A DNA stretch of 64,000 bases from Cololabis saira (Eukaryota > Chordata > Actinopteri > Beloniformes > Belonidae). The position numbers were made by a program, and so were the translations under genes. Positions 1 through 10,208 of this stretch are shown here, in pieces (the stretch's first letter is position 1; each line of letters begins with the position of its first letter). The notes beneath the pieces were generated by a model. The model did no database searches and was not told the origin of the DNA. It worked only from the letters and a program-made list of their open reading frames with translations. The DNA is taken from positions 28,484,590 through 28,548,589 of the forward strand of contig NC_084591.1 in assembly GCF_033807715.1 (NCBI RefSeq), read 5' to 3'.

Positions 1-740
1 ACAGTTTCTTGCTGTAACAGTAGCCCTGGAGGAATGGCAATACTGACTACGTTTACATGCAGTCAATAACCCTTTTCTAACCGGAATATTAGCAATAACC
101 CAGTTGGGCACGGCTATGTAAACACCAATAACCCCTTTGAATAACTGAATAATTTGCTCATATTCCGGTTTTTAAAAACCCTAATATGACCCCTGGGCAG
201 AGGTGGAAAAAGTACAAAAATATTGTACTTAAGTAAAAGTACAAATTTTCTGCTTGAAAATTACTTAAGTAAAAGTAAAAAGTACCCATTAAGAAAATTA
301 CTTAAGTAAAAGTATAAAAGTACCTCAACTTAAATATAATAAAGTACAAAAAGTACATGGGTTAAAATGTACTTAAGTACAAAAGTAAAAAGTACAAAGT
401 ACAAAGTACAAAATTCAAAGTACAAAATTATTTTCAAAAGGATTGCAAAGAAATGAAGAATCCAAGAATTTGCTTACAACTCTAAATAATGGTGATATTA
501 TTCTGACCCCTTTAGCGTTTGTTTCCATTACCCCATTTTAATTTCTCCCTTTGCTCATCACTGCTGCTGTACCCCATTGGCCCCGCTGACAGGTTCACCC
601 CCAGCCTGTAGTATGCAGTGACAACATTAAGCAACCCCAGCTGATAAAGGATGAGACTTTTGAACTTTTAAATGCCAAAACCACCTTAGAAGTGGTGGAA
701 TCAAAGAATGGTGCGCATGGACACGCGTCGGCTGCCGCTC

Positions 741-825
741 AAGGCTGATTTATGGTTCCGCGTTACACCAACGTACCCTACGGCGAGGCTCTGCGTCGAT
801 TTAACGCGGAACCATAATTCAGGCT
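741..825. mobile_element. palindromic MITE, copy 1 (short form)
   Basis: The block reads TTTATGGTTCCGCGTTA at one end and the inverse TTAACGCGGAACCATAA at the other, so the whole piece can fold on itself. The same termini and the internal TCTGCGTCG/CTACGGCG motifs recur at 943-1064 and 42313-42442. This copy is shorter than the other two and has probably lost one arm segment. It lies wholly inside the hAT MITE at 198-1266. No target duplication could be settled. Confidence 0.6.
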
Positions 826-942
826 TCAGTCCTCCTCGGTACACGACGCGACGGCGGTTCCTCCGGCCTTCCGGCCCGCCTCTGCGGCGCAACTCTCCCG
901 GGAGCTGCGGCTCCTTCACTCGCCCCCCTTCCTTCCCGTCCG

Positions 943-1064
943 CCTCATGGTTCCGCGTTAAATCGACGCACACCTTACGCCGTAGGCTGCGGTGTAGAGT
1001 GTGCGTCGCCGCGTTCCCTACGCTGTAGCTCTGCGCCGGTGTAACGGGGAACCATAAATCAGCC
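943..1064. mobile_element. palindromic MITE, copy 2
   Basis: A second copy of the TATGGTTCCGCGTTAA...TTACACCGGCGCAG palindrome, ending GGAACCATAAATCAG. Internally it has the paired TACGCCGTAGG and CCTACGCTGTAG arms. About 120 bp separate it from copy 1, and both are embedded in the same hAT element. The family is non-coding, and I cannot assign it to a superfamily from sequence alone. Confidence 0.65.
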
Positions 1065-1476
1065 CCCGCTGTGCTGTTCTTTAATTTGTAGCGAGTAACG
1101 ACGTGTCCAATTTTAAATGTAGCGGATTAAAAGTACGATTATTTCCTTGAAAATGTAACGAAGTAAAAGTACAGAAAAATGAAAGTATCAATAAAAGTAC
1201 AAATTCTCAAAAATCTTACTTAAGTAAAATAACGAAGTACTTGTAGTTCGTTACTTCACATCACTGCCCCTGGGTTACTCCTTTTCTAACCCGAATATTT
1301 GGTCATGTATACACCTAGCGGGATATCCCCATCAAAAGGAACATGAATTTGTTTTCTACGCATTTTCTTTTCGCAAGGAATCTTGGTCTTTGGAGTCCAG
1401 GAAGTACTTAAACATAAACATGGCGAAACGCAAGACCAGGAGGAGACTAATCACTTCATAAATGTAATGAAAGATA

Positions 1477-1761
1477 ATGAAGATTTTGGCATTTGTAGAC
1501 GGTAGAAAGTACAGCGATAGCGAGATTTACAAAAAGGTGAGCGAAGCAGGATTTGTACGAACGCCAGACCAGATCAAGCACCGCTGGAAGATGCTGAAAA
1601 AGACGTACTGTACTACAGGGCCAAGAAACAAAACGACTTCTACTGGGCTGTTCATTATCCGCCGTGCTGCTGTTATTGTTGTTGTTTTGGATTTGGATAC
1701 AGGAAGAAGAAGCGGACTGATGAGAATGCGTCATGATGTTCTCCGTGCGTCGCTAGTTTGA
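1477..1761 (+). pseudogene. Myb/SANT-like DNA-binding protein fragment of the Harbinger-like element
   Basis: The 94-residue open frame begins MKILAFVDGRKYSDSEIYKK. Residues about 10-45 have the helix-turn-helix spacing of Myb/SANT-like proteins found in PIF/Harbinger transposons: DSEIYKKVSEAG, then RTPDQIKHRWKMLKKTY, with the conserved RT..Q...RWK.LKK.Y pattern. In autonomous elements of that group this protein helps carry the transposase to the nucleus and the transposon ends. Here the helix 1 tryptophan region and a full C-terminus are missing, and a short upstream frame beginning MAKRKTRRR (about 1421) stops after a few codons. I read it as a decayed exon, not a host gene. Confidence 0.5.
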
Positions 1762-1909
1762 TCGAGATATCCCAAATGATTACAATTACCATGTATACAG
1801 GGATAACCCTGTTTGCTCACGCATGTAAACAGATTATTCCGAATGTTTCAGTAACCGGAATATTGACCTTAACCCAAATTTTGAAATGCATGTAAACGTA
1901 GTCACTGGC

Positions 1910-2138
1910 TGGAGGAAGCTGAGCAACCATTCTTCATCTGGATGTACATTTGCTCATCCAAAAGGTTGAGCTTGTATCAGTCCCTATCTACCTGGGTTAA
2001 AGAATACCAAACCCGACGCTCTGTCATGTGGCACCTATTTGCTCCTGATTCTCCTCCAGAGGCTCCTCTGGCTCCTGACCTGGCTTCCTGGCCTGGCTTC
2101 CTGGACCCTCTGCCAGTCATTCCTTACCTCCTCAGATA
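1910..2138. other. unassigned spacer
   Basis: The stretch between the Harbinger-like element and the L2-like LINE fragment. It contains proline-rich low-complexity CTCCTGGCTTCCTGG repeats on the plus strand (about 2050-2110) and no recognisable domain. Confidence 0.4.
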
Positions 2139-3052
2139 AGCGTGCAGCTGGATTCCACCACACTTGTGCCCACCTCTTCTGCTAAGAATCCTGGTGTCAT
2201 GTTAGACAGCCAGCTGACCTTTAAGGACCATGTTGCCTCAGTTTCCCGGTCTTGCAAATTCGCTGTACAACATCAGGAAAATCAGGCATCATTCCTGCGT
2301 GCTCAGTTAAACCTCTGCAGATGATCCAGAATGCAGCAGCACGTCTGGTCTTCAACCAACGCAAGAGCTCATGTCACTCCGCTGCTAATCTCCCTGCACT
2401 GGCTTCCAGTTGCAGCGCGCATCAAGTTCAAAGCTCTGCTTCTGGCTACCAAACAATTACCCAAACGACTCCTGCCTACCTTCACTCATTCATCCAGAGC
2501 TACACTCCCTCTCCACAGCTCCACTCAGCCAGTGAAAGACGCCAAGTGCTTCCACCACAACGTGCCGGTAAATAAGTATCTAGACTCTTCTCCTCCATTG
2601 TTCCCTGATGGTGGAATGACCTACCAAACTCTGACCTGCAGAGTCTGTATCTACTTTTAAGAACAAGCTCAAGACTCTGCTCTTTAAGCAGCATTTCTGC
2701 ATCTATTAAACTTCTCTGCTCATCAGAATTAGTTAGAAGATCCAGCTCTTTGCATGACTCAGCACTGAGTAAGCTGCATGCACCTATGACAAGATGATTG
2801 TATGATGGTGTCTTTTTAGACGTAGCTTTCTTGTATAAAGGGACTGTTGTGTTGGGTGGGAAGGGAACAAAAAAAATAAAAAATTAATCTAGCTCTAGCA
2901 TGGCAGCGCCTGTGTCCAACTAGACTCACAGCTGTCTGACCAGCACTTATTCAACTGTACCCTTCTATGTGATTTCTTGCTTGTGTCTCTCAGATGTAAG
3001 TCGCTTTGGATAATAGCATCTGCTAAATGACAGTAGTAATAGTAGTAGTAGT
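2139..3052 (+). mobile_element. L2/CR1-group LINE fragment, 3' end of reverse transcriptase plus 3' UTR
   Basis: Conceptual translation across several frameshifts gives the C-terminal part of an L2-type LINE protein: KNPGVMLDSQLTFKDHV, then MIQNAAARLVFNQ, LISLHWLPVAARIKFKALLL and a terminal FKNKLKTLLFKQHF. The pieces are collinear but in three frames (about 2142-2324, 2252-2575, 2331-2690), so the copy is dead. The 3' end carries the common fish tail GTAAGTCGCTTTGGATAA (about 2997) and runs into a TAG trinucleotide repeat, the usual short terminal repeat of this LINE group. The copy is 5'-truncated, and the endonuclease and catalytic RT motifs are absent. Confidence 0.8.
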
Positions 3053-3686
3053 TAGGGGTGTGCAAACAAGGGTACCTCACGATTCGATTCGATTTCGATT
3101 ATTGGTGCCACGATTCTTCGATTATCGTGATTTTTAATGCTATTTTCCGTACAAGATTGATTTTGTCTTCATCTTTGGCTACATTTGTAAATAAATAGCC
3201 AATCAATTAACTCAGTTCCTCTAACAACACTCATTAAGTAAATAACAAGGTTTTTTGAACATTTGACATGTATTTTTCAAAGACACAAAATAATTTATTT
3301 TATGACTATGTAAACATTTGTTCTTTGACTTACTTAACTTTGACCAGGGAAAGCTGCACTTGCATGAGAGCCCCCCTCTATTGGCGGAAAACACTGAAAA
3401 CGGTCAAGCCCTGGATTTAATGATTTCATTAATTCAAGTAAACAAGATATGTACTTCCATCAAATTTATTTAGTGTAAACATATCTGCCATATTTCAAGT
3501 GAACAATAAGAAATGTGCATTCTTGAAAATGAAATGATTCAGCAGCCTATTCAGTCTGGAATCTGGATAGGATAACTTAAAAAAAAAATGTTTTTTTTTT
3601 TTTTTTTTTTTTTAATTAATCGATTCCTAATCGTCACGTGACGCATCGCGATGCATTGACACATCGATGAATTGCACCCACCTCTA
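3053..3686. mobile_element. hAT MITE inserted in the LINE's TAG-repeat tail
   Basis: The element begins TAGGGGTGTGCAA and ends TTGCACCCACCTCTA, terminal inverts of a widespread vertebrate hAT MITE family. The interior opens with repeated CGATTCGATT motifs and closes with ATCGATTCC and CGCGATGCATTG. GTAGTAGT flanks both sides (3045-3052 and 3687-3694); this fits an 8-bp duplication but cannot be told apart from the host microsatellite. There is no coding capacity. A T-run occupies about 3591-3613. Confidence 0.75.
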
Positions 3687-4383
3687 GTAGTAGTAGTAGT
3701 AGTATCACACATCTGGCAGACTTTATCACTGGACTGCCAGAGTCTGAGGGTAAAACCACCACACTTTCCCTTGTTGGTTATTTCTCTAAGATGGTTAGGT
3801 TCAATTTTCTGCTTACCTTGCCTTCTCCAAAAGAGACTATTGAAGTGCTGATGTTTAAAGAAGTTTTAAGAATGTGGTTTCTGATGTACAGCTGCAGTCC
3901 TTCTCATGTTTTTTGTGGATATTCTGCAATATTGTGGGCGCCATAGTGACCCTGTCGTTTCCCAGAACCCATTCATTTGTAACAAGCAGTTGATGTGGTT
4001 TAAGTTAGCCCACAACACCGTGTCTAGGTCCAACACTGGCCTCTGCCCCTTCAGTATGTCTTTGGCAATCAACCTCCTTTTTTCACAAACTTGGAAGAAG
4101 TGCTAGCTCTGGTTCCTCTCTACCATCGAACCTGGTGTCAGACTCGTCATGTGATACTCCAGAACACCAAATGTTACAAGAGAACAGCAGATTGGGCAAC
4201 CACAGCAGTCCTTTTGTATCAGGCTGGACAAGCGTGCGGCTGGGGAAGAAAGGGCTGGCATATAGTTATACATAATTATATATACCGTACATAAAAAGAC
4301 TTACAGATGAAACATGGTTACAGTAACAACAATGTAAAATACTGTGTGAAGAGTCCTGAAGGTTATCACCCTCTCCTAAGGCC
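3687..4383. other. unassigned sequence after the LINE tail
   Basis: Starts with the remaining TAG repeats (to about 3704) of the interrupted LINE tail. The rest shows only short overlapping frames on both strands and no domain or RNA gene that I recognise. Confidence 0.4.
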
Positions 4384-4386
4384 TTA

Positions 4387-4878
4387 GAGCCCAGATACAC
4401 TTGCTGTTGGTGCTTGCGTTAGCGTCCGTTCGAGTGCACCACCAACTGCAACGTTGCTCACGTAGTACGTGAGGATAGCGTGTCGTACCAGCGGCGACCC
4501 ATTGGGGGCAGTAAGCAGAGCAACAGTTGGAAAAGTGATTAAATATTTAGTAGTAGCGGTAGTAGCAGCGGTAGTAGCAGTAGCATATTAGAACAACAAA
4601 CAAGTTAACATGACAACATTGGATGAACAGGAGATTATAACATTGCTTTGGTTGCGATCTCGGCAAAGGAAACGGCGCCAGCAACCTCCGTGTCGTCACT
4701 TGTGGCCAGCTGGTACCTGACCGGGAACAGCGCTACTCGTGGGCAGAGTGAGAAGCACAGGTCATGAACGCGTTCAATGTCTTTTTGAGAACGTGCACAT
4801 TGACGCGTCAAATGAACGCAGGATACGCGTGGTGGCCATGATGCGTATGCGCTCTGAACTGCAAGTATATCTGGGCTT
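4387..4878. mobile_element. candidate Harbinger-type MITE with TTA target duplication
   Basis: About 16 bp at the left end (GCCCAGATACACTTGC) is the inverse, with one mismatch, of the right end (GCAAGTATATCTGGGC). TTA occurs just outside both ends (4384-4386 and 4879-4881), which suits a PIF/Harbinger 3-bp target. The interior includes a TAGTAGCGG-type trinucleotide array at about 4548-4586. No transposase is present, and the superfamily call rests on the target length only. Confidence 0.5.
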
Positions 4879-4881
4879 TTA

Positions 4882-6239
4882 CAGGTTAAAGTCACAATAT
4901 ACATGGGTTGATGTAACACTGCGTTAGAAGGTGTCCCCAAATTCTCTCAAACAGGTTATGTTTGTTTATTTTGTGCATGTACAGTCTTTCCATTTGAATA
5001 AGAGACATCTCACTTTGCCAGTGAGCCAATATGGGTGGTGTAGTCTACTGTAGTCTGCAACCTGTGTGTCCTGTGACAGATGAGAAGTCTCTGCACAGCA
5101 TCCGACGATGGCCAAGTCGGGATTAAGCTGAAGGTCTCTGAACTTTGACAGCTGCTCAAATACAGCTGATCAAAGTGTGCGCAATTTAGGGCAGAACCAG
5201 GAAAGATGCACCAGTGAACTCTCAGCAGTATGTATGACACTAATCACATACGGAGGACGAAGATGTGAAAACCTTGTTTTTGAGTAGCTAGGATTTTCCT
5301 CCGAGCGTGTGTGTATTGCTCTCCTCTCTCCCTTCGAGTTTTTTAGTGAATGTCTTCTCAGGTGAGTTCCTCAGCTAATTGGAGTGGGGACTTGGCACAC
5401 CTGCTTCTTATTTACTCATTACCCTGCAGTGCATGAAAAACCCTGGCCTTCATTCAGCTTCAGTTTGTTTGTTAACCTCTAGTAGTGTACTCTGGCCAGC
5501 TCTCTCTCTCAGTAACTGGTGGTTGTCAAACTTCCTGTTACCTGTGATAATTTCTGTCTTTTCTTGTTAAGAACCCTTCCCCCCAGCTACCCCTCACCTT
5601 GGAATTCCACCAACCTCAGAGACCATCCAGCAAGCTCCCGCCTTCATATTACAATAAACTGTTGACCATCACCTCTCTCTGTCCTGCATTTGGGTTCAGT
5701 CTTTGAAAATTCTTGCATGAGCAATGCAATCTGTGCAGCTCCATGTACTGAATCGGCCCCTAACGTGAGTTAATCGTGCAACCATGGATCTGAGACGGCA
5801 TCCTCCCAAAATTCTGCTGATATTTCAGAGTTCAAGTCAAGTCAAGTGGCACAAGCCCTTCTACTAAAATCAGGGTTCTGTGTCGCCCCCTCCTGACTGC
5901 CAGTGGCAGGCATCCGCTCGGGACTCGTAGAACCCTTGTTACTTATGCAACCTCCGTTAACTTAATTGGTGAAAGAGCCAACACATTTTGATATGAACAG
6001 CATAGACTCTGGAGGGAGCAGGAGGATCTCAAGAAAAGGAGGTGTGGTGAATGTGGGATGACAATTGTCGTAGTGTCTGACTTTGATGGAAAAATGTGAG
6101 TTTGGATGATTGAATGTAATAAAAATTGTTTAATGTGCAGATCTAAAAAAATTCAGAGTCGTAACACCCTAACTATAGGCAAAAATTAATTTGGCGTATG
6201 GATGCACGTATGGGGACACTGGGAACCCAACAATCTCCT
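4882..6239. other. unassigned sequence with an LTR-like AATAAA block
   Basis: Most of this stretch has no recognisable feature. About 5340-5706 resembles the R-U5 part of an LTR or an old repeat: a TATTACAATAAACTGTTG signal at about 5650 is followed by CTGCATTTGGGTTCAG. No matching second LTR or target duplication was found, so I do not call an element. Confidence 0.25.
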
Positions 6240-6240
6240 T

Positions 6241-6752
6241 TTATCTCCTATCTAATTTGAAATCAGAAAAGTGAGGATATTTTGACAGCAGTAGCTTCCA
6301 GCTGTAACCACAAATGATTCTCCTCAACCTTTGCACCTCCACACTTCCAGTATTGAAGAGCCCTGGAGTTAGCTGCCCAATAGTGGTGTTCAAAAACAGG
6401 AGGTCCAAGAAGACCCTTTTCAAAAGGGCTGTGAAGATGAGCCTTAGATATCAAGTGTGCTTTGTAATCCAACACTAATGGCAATATAACAGATTCAAGT
6501 TTTTTTTTTAAAGATTTTAAGTATATGAGCAAGTTCTAAAAAAGGTGTAGAAACCTGTGAGGGCTCATCATTTTTTTTAATGCATTTCCCCAGCCAATCG
6601 TAGGGGAAGTATTCTCCACAAAACTCAGAATTTGTTTTGAGTTTTTCTATTGGATTTTGTAAAGTTGAAAACTTGAAAAGATGCAAAGGGTTCATAGTCA
6701 GTTTAAGCCACAAATAGCTGGAACATGTTTGTTCGAACTTTTGTTGACCCAT
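6241..6752 (-). mobile_element. L1-type LINE ORF2 scrap, reverse strand
   Basis: The reverse-strand frame at 6263-6532 contains FEHHYWAANSRALQYW followed by LWLQLEATAV. It aligns by eye with the FRYYYWAANLRCLAFW segment in the C-terminal third of the intact L1 ORF2 at 17874-21647. Only this post-RT region is present, in two overlapping frames, so the copy is short, old and inactive. It shows that L1-type elements have been active here at more than one time. Confidence 0.55.
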
Positions 6753-8865
6753 TTGGTCACTTGGTTAGATCCTGTATGTATGAACTGCTTTGAGTCCATA
6801 TGTAATAATCCACCTGATAAGATGGTTGAATACTTTCTCTTTTATTTATTTTGGTGTATACTATACATTGATTTTTTTGCTTTTTGAAATTTAAAAACCA
6901 CATTGTTTTTTTTGTATACTGTGCATTGTTCTCCATCTGAAACAATAATTTTTGGCCTCCTCAAGGCTCCTTTATAGGAAGGTTCAGTCTGCTGGTCAAA
7001 ATGAAGGTAGGATAGGAGACAGCTGCTGATTTTTAGTTTGATTTGTGCTAATCTATTCCCTAAGCAGATATTATATAAATATAAAATTCTGGATTGTCAA
7101 GCACCAGTTTCCTAGTTGTGTTTTGGGGTATTTTTTTATATCTATAGATAGATAGATAGATAATTTGTATGGATAATGTTAGGAACTAGCGCTAATAGAG
7201 ACTTTTCATTCAAACAATAGACAAACGCTAGACAAAGTACTGGTAGAGTATTAATAACTTTCTTTAAGTTCAAGGCATTGCAAGTATTAATGGGATTTTT
7301 TCTTTCAAGAGTAAAGCAAAAAGTAGAAGTGTTGATATTATTATTATTATTATTATTATTAATACATAGTAACAACCTAAGCCATTGTCCTATCTTACCA
7401 CTCAGTTGAGGATTTCATCACTTTTGACCTTACACTGTCTTGTAAACCTTAAAAATGGAAATAAAGAAAGAATATGATTTGGTTAATATATTATATCTAC
7501 TAAGAAAAATTAGTTATCCAGTAACTTGTGTCATTCATCTTTTCTTTTTGGATCGTAAATTACATCAACAAACATATCATTAAATAAAACTTTAACAAGG
7601 GGAATGGAGATTTAAATGAGTTTCCCCTGTTTCTCTCCTGCATTCATTTTGAGACCAGTCACTTTCAGAGAACTTTCAGAGAAACCTATGAATGCTAATG
7701 ATGAGGCCACTCTGCAGTATTCTGCATATTATGACAGGCTATCTTCTACAAGTCTCTTAATCTATAATTTACAGGTAGCGCCACGGTGAATCAGGCTCAG
7801 ACACTTTCATTTTATGCAGAGCAGGCAATGGTTTTCAGCTGAAGCAAAAGTTGGGGTGACAAGCACCACAAAAACTATTACCACGTCTTCATGCTGTGTG
7901 AGCTTTTTTGCAGTATTTTGAACAGACTGGTTTGGCAGTACTTTCACCTCCTGAGAAAAAAATATTTTAGTTTACACTCGACAGCAAACTTTTGTTACCC
8001 ACTGGGGGTTACTTTTTTTTCTCCCTATTCTGAGTTTCTAGGCAAGCCAAGGGCACATATCCAAAATTAGCTTGCACACACTGTAGTTCTTTCAGGGGCT
8101 ACATTTTGATACAGTGGGAAGGGAGATATCAGGTAGATGCAAAGAGCTTTTTATGAAATCTTAGAGCTTGTAAAGTAGAAACTGAGTCTCTTGGGCAGTG
8201 ATGGGGTACAGATTCTCCTTAATGACTAACTCCAACTGGGTAGTTGAAAACCTCTGGTTGAGGTCTTATGATGAATCCCAGGGTGGCCAATTGGAGTGGA
8301 AAGAAGAAATACATATACAAATATTTACACTCTGTTGGAGCGGTCTTACATCCAATCCATTTTTTTCCGCACTATTAAGAAGGGCATTAAATTAAAACTA
8401 AAACTGCAGCTTCATAATTTAGTTCTTAGTTACACTTTAAAGGCTTGCCAAAAAAAAACATCAACAAAAAAGAAAGGGGAAAAAAGTCATTCATCACAGT
8501 GGGATGGCAACTTTGGTAGGTGGTCCTTGATTTCCTGTCTCATAATCTCAAATCAAGATCATCTTGATAAGGGATTTCAACCATCAATGTTCCTGGACAC
8601 TTTTTTTCCGATTTGGAGTAGCTCATAGAAGAGGTGAAGGTGGAGGAAGTGGAATAAGGAGTTCCTACAGCCATGTTGTTGGGTTCACAAATAACAAATC
8701 ACAAATACTGATGCAAAACTATAGCTTTGTAAAAGCTATAAAAATCCTGTTTAATTCCAGTTTTGTTGTGTGCTATAGCTTTAAGACTTGGTGGATCACT
8801 TCAAGTAGGAAAACTACAGGTAAACAGAACATACATCCTCTTCCCGTCTGTGTTTTCTACCTGCT
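6753..8865. other. A/T-rich spacer with small microsatellites
   Basis: No gene recognised. A TAGA repeat lies near 7144-7161 and an ATT repeat near 7337-7362. The open frames here are all short and lack similarity that I can see. Confidence 0.45.
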
Positions 8866-8962
8866 TCATCCTATTTAGTCACAGAGGGCAGGAGTATTTC
8901 CCAGCTGTCCTCAGGTGAGAGGCAGATTTCACCCTGGACAGGTCTCTTGATCATCACAGGAA
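8866..8962. repeat. RTE-like LINE/SINE tail fragment
   Basis: The segment containing CCAGCTGTCCTCAGGTGAGA and CACCCTGGACAGGTC matches a very common fish repeat tail. Its reverse complement recurs at 22003-22090 (ACTGGCGACCTGTCCAG and GAGCTGGGACAGGCTCC). I associate this tail with RTE-type elements from memory; the exact family is uncertain. Confidence 0.5.
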
Positions 8963-9616
8963 AAGAGAACAATCAAAACAATACATACTGGAAGTATGTT
9001 ATGGTAGCTAAACAGAACGCAAGGGTCAACTAAGCTTGTGTTTATAAACTTGCATGTCGTCGTTGAGTATTTGTGTGTAAATGCGTTTCTTGAACCGGCT
9101 TTTGCACAGTGGTAGTTGGGTTTGAGTTTCAGCATTTACAAAGTCTCCCAACGTCTGGCTGACATCTGCCATTTTTTGTTCAATAATCCTTTTTTGAACA
9201 GTGACAAGATAGAACTTTGGTTCCACAGGTAATCTGCACTCTGTTGTGTTAGATAAATCATTACAGTGATACCACTGATAAACTGTGCTAAACTTCCTAC
9301 TACAAATCCTCATTTCCCCTAAATGCCAACTTACAATTTCCTTACTCCTGCGTATTTTGAGCTCTGCAGTAGTTTATATTAACATCTTAACCTGCACATA
9401 CAGTGATTAGCGAAGACTGGTGTGAATGATGACCTGTTCTCCAAAGTTATTAAAGGTACCAAATCATACAATCTAATTCCTTTTCATATTGATTAAGCAC
9501 CAAAATAGAGTTGTTGTTACTTTAATGGGGACTCAAAAGCAGTCAAGGTTCATTAGAACATGCATTCTATTTTCCGTGTGCTCAGGTGAGCATCGTGTTT
9601 GGCCCCCCACTGCTCC
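8963..9616. other. unassigned flank of the retrovirus
   Basis: No recognisable repeat. A 95-residue reverse-strand frame (9026-9313) looks protein-like in composition, but I do not recognise it and it has no clear splice context. GTAC at 9617-9620 is the left target copy of the retroviral insertion. Confidence 0.35.
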
Positions 9617-9620
9617 GTAC

Positions 9621-10187
9621 TGATGAGGCCCCCTGCAGACCCCTGCGGGGACACGACGCCGCCCTGCGGACGGCTCCTGAACTCCCCCTCAGCTCATTGA
9701 CATGCAATTCCAGTTGCTAAGGACCCCTGCCCCTGCAGACCCCCTGCGGGGACACGACGCCGCCCTGCGGACGGCTCCTGAACTCCCCCTCAGCTCATTG
9801 ACATGCAATTCCAGTTGCTAAGGACCCCTGCCCCTGCAGACCCCCTGCGGGGACACGACGCCGCCCTGCGGACGGCTCCTGAACTCCCCCTCAGCTCATT
9901 GACATGCAATTCCAGTTGCTAAGGACCCCTGCCGGTACGACACCTTGCCGGCAACGCATTGTCTCCCTGCTGGGACAGGCACCAGCTTCCAGCCCCCGCA
10001 AGGCCACGCCTCTGACTTGTTTAATTCTGTTGTTTGTTCTTGTATATAAAAAAGCTTGTTACGAACCATTTCGATGTCAGCCACCGAACCAGACACTGTC
10101 TGTATCTGTCTGCTGAACGCCGGCTAGAATAAAATCTCTCAATACCACAGCGGACTCTTGAACTGGACTTTGTAATATTCCTCAACA
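9621..10187 (+). repeat. 5' LTR of the endogenous retrovirus
   Basis: The U3 opens TGATGAGGCC and carries three near-identical 101-bp tandem units, each containing AGCTCATTGACATGCAATTC (copies start at 9691, 9792 and 9893). A TATA-like TGTATATAAAA lies at 10041-10051, and the AATAAA signal is at 10128-10133. The R region should therefore start about 10070, and U5 ends at CAACA (10187). Short open frames here (9896-10116) are incidental. Confidence 0.9.
9632..9934 (+). promoter_or_regulatory. three 101-bp tandem repeats in U3, probable enhancer array
   Basis: The period is exactly 101 bp, judged from the spacing of the shared AGCTCATTGACATGC motif. Each unit pairs a GC-rich half (CCCCTGCGGGGACACGACG) with an AT-richer half containing ATGCAATT, an octamer-like or C/EBP-like motif. 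Tandem U3 repeats are usual retroviral enhancers; enhancer activity here is inferred. The same array is present in the 3' LTR. Confidence 0.7.
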
Positions 10188-10189
10188 TT

Positions 10190-10208
10190 TGGTGCAGGTG
10201 ACCCGGAT
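10190..10208 (+). promoter_or_regulatory. retroviral primer-binding site, tRNA-His-like
   Basis: TGGTGCAGGTGACCCGGAT starts 2 bp after the CA end of the LTR. It resembles the complement of a tRNA-His 3' end, with one inserted base and one mismatch by my recollection. Other tRNAs were not excluded. Confidence 0.6.

Larger units (their letters stand above)
198..1266. mobile_element. hAT-type non-autonomous transposon, 8-bp TSD CCCCTGGG
   Basis: The element starts CAGAGGTGG and ends CATCACTG, the imperfect terminal inverts typical of hAT elements. It is flanked by a perfect 8-bp duplication CCCCTGGG at 190-197 and 1267-1274. The interior near both ends consists of AAGTAC/GTACTT-rich repeats, and the centre carries a GC-rich block with two copies of a palindromic MITE. 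Removing it and one target copy restores the Harbinger-like element around it. No transposase reading frame is present; the short frames at 701-1028 read through the palindromic MITEs. Confidence 0.75.
45..1903 (+). mobile_element. DNA transposon with Myb/SANT-like coding remnant, Harbinger-like (interrupted)
   Basis: The two ends are inverted copies of GACTACGTTTACATGCA, and the outermost bases are flanked by a possible 3-bp duplication ACT (42-44 and 1904-1906). Subterminal motifs such as CCGGAATATT and TTTACATGC recur near both ends. The only coding signal is the Myb/SANT-like stretch near 1477-1640. A Myb-like accessory protein and a 3-bp duplication are known features of PIF/Harbinger elements, so that superfamily is my inference. 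No DDE transposase is visible, so the copy is non-autonomous. Bases 198-1274 are a later hAT insertion plus its duplicated target. Confidence 0.6.

Noticed and set aside
708..1028. 106-codon frame in the GC-rich core of the first hAT MITE
   Set aside because: It reads across two palindromic MITEs; the matching repeat at 42.3 kb has no such frame.
5340..5706. Possible solo LTR with AATAAA and a U5-like end
   Set aside because: No TG...CA boundaries with a matching target duplication could be found, so it is noted only in the spacer entry.
9026..9313. 95-codon reverse-strand frame with a protein-like composition
   Set aside because: No recognisable domain, no clear splice sites and a length expected by chance in this much sequence.
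9896..10116. Short frames repeated exactly at 15008-15228
   Set aside because: They are in the LTRs, so the repetition reflects LTR identity and not a duplicated gene.
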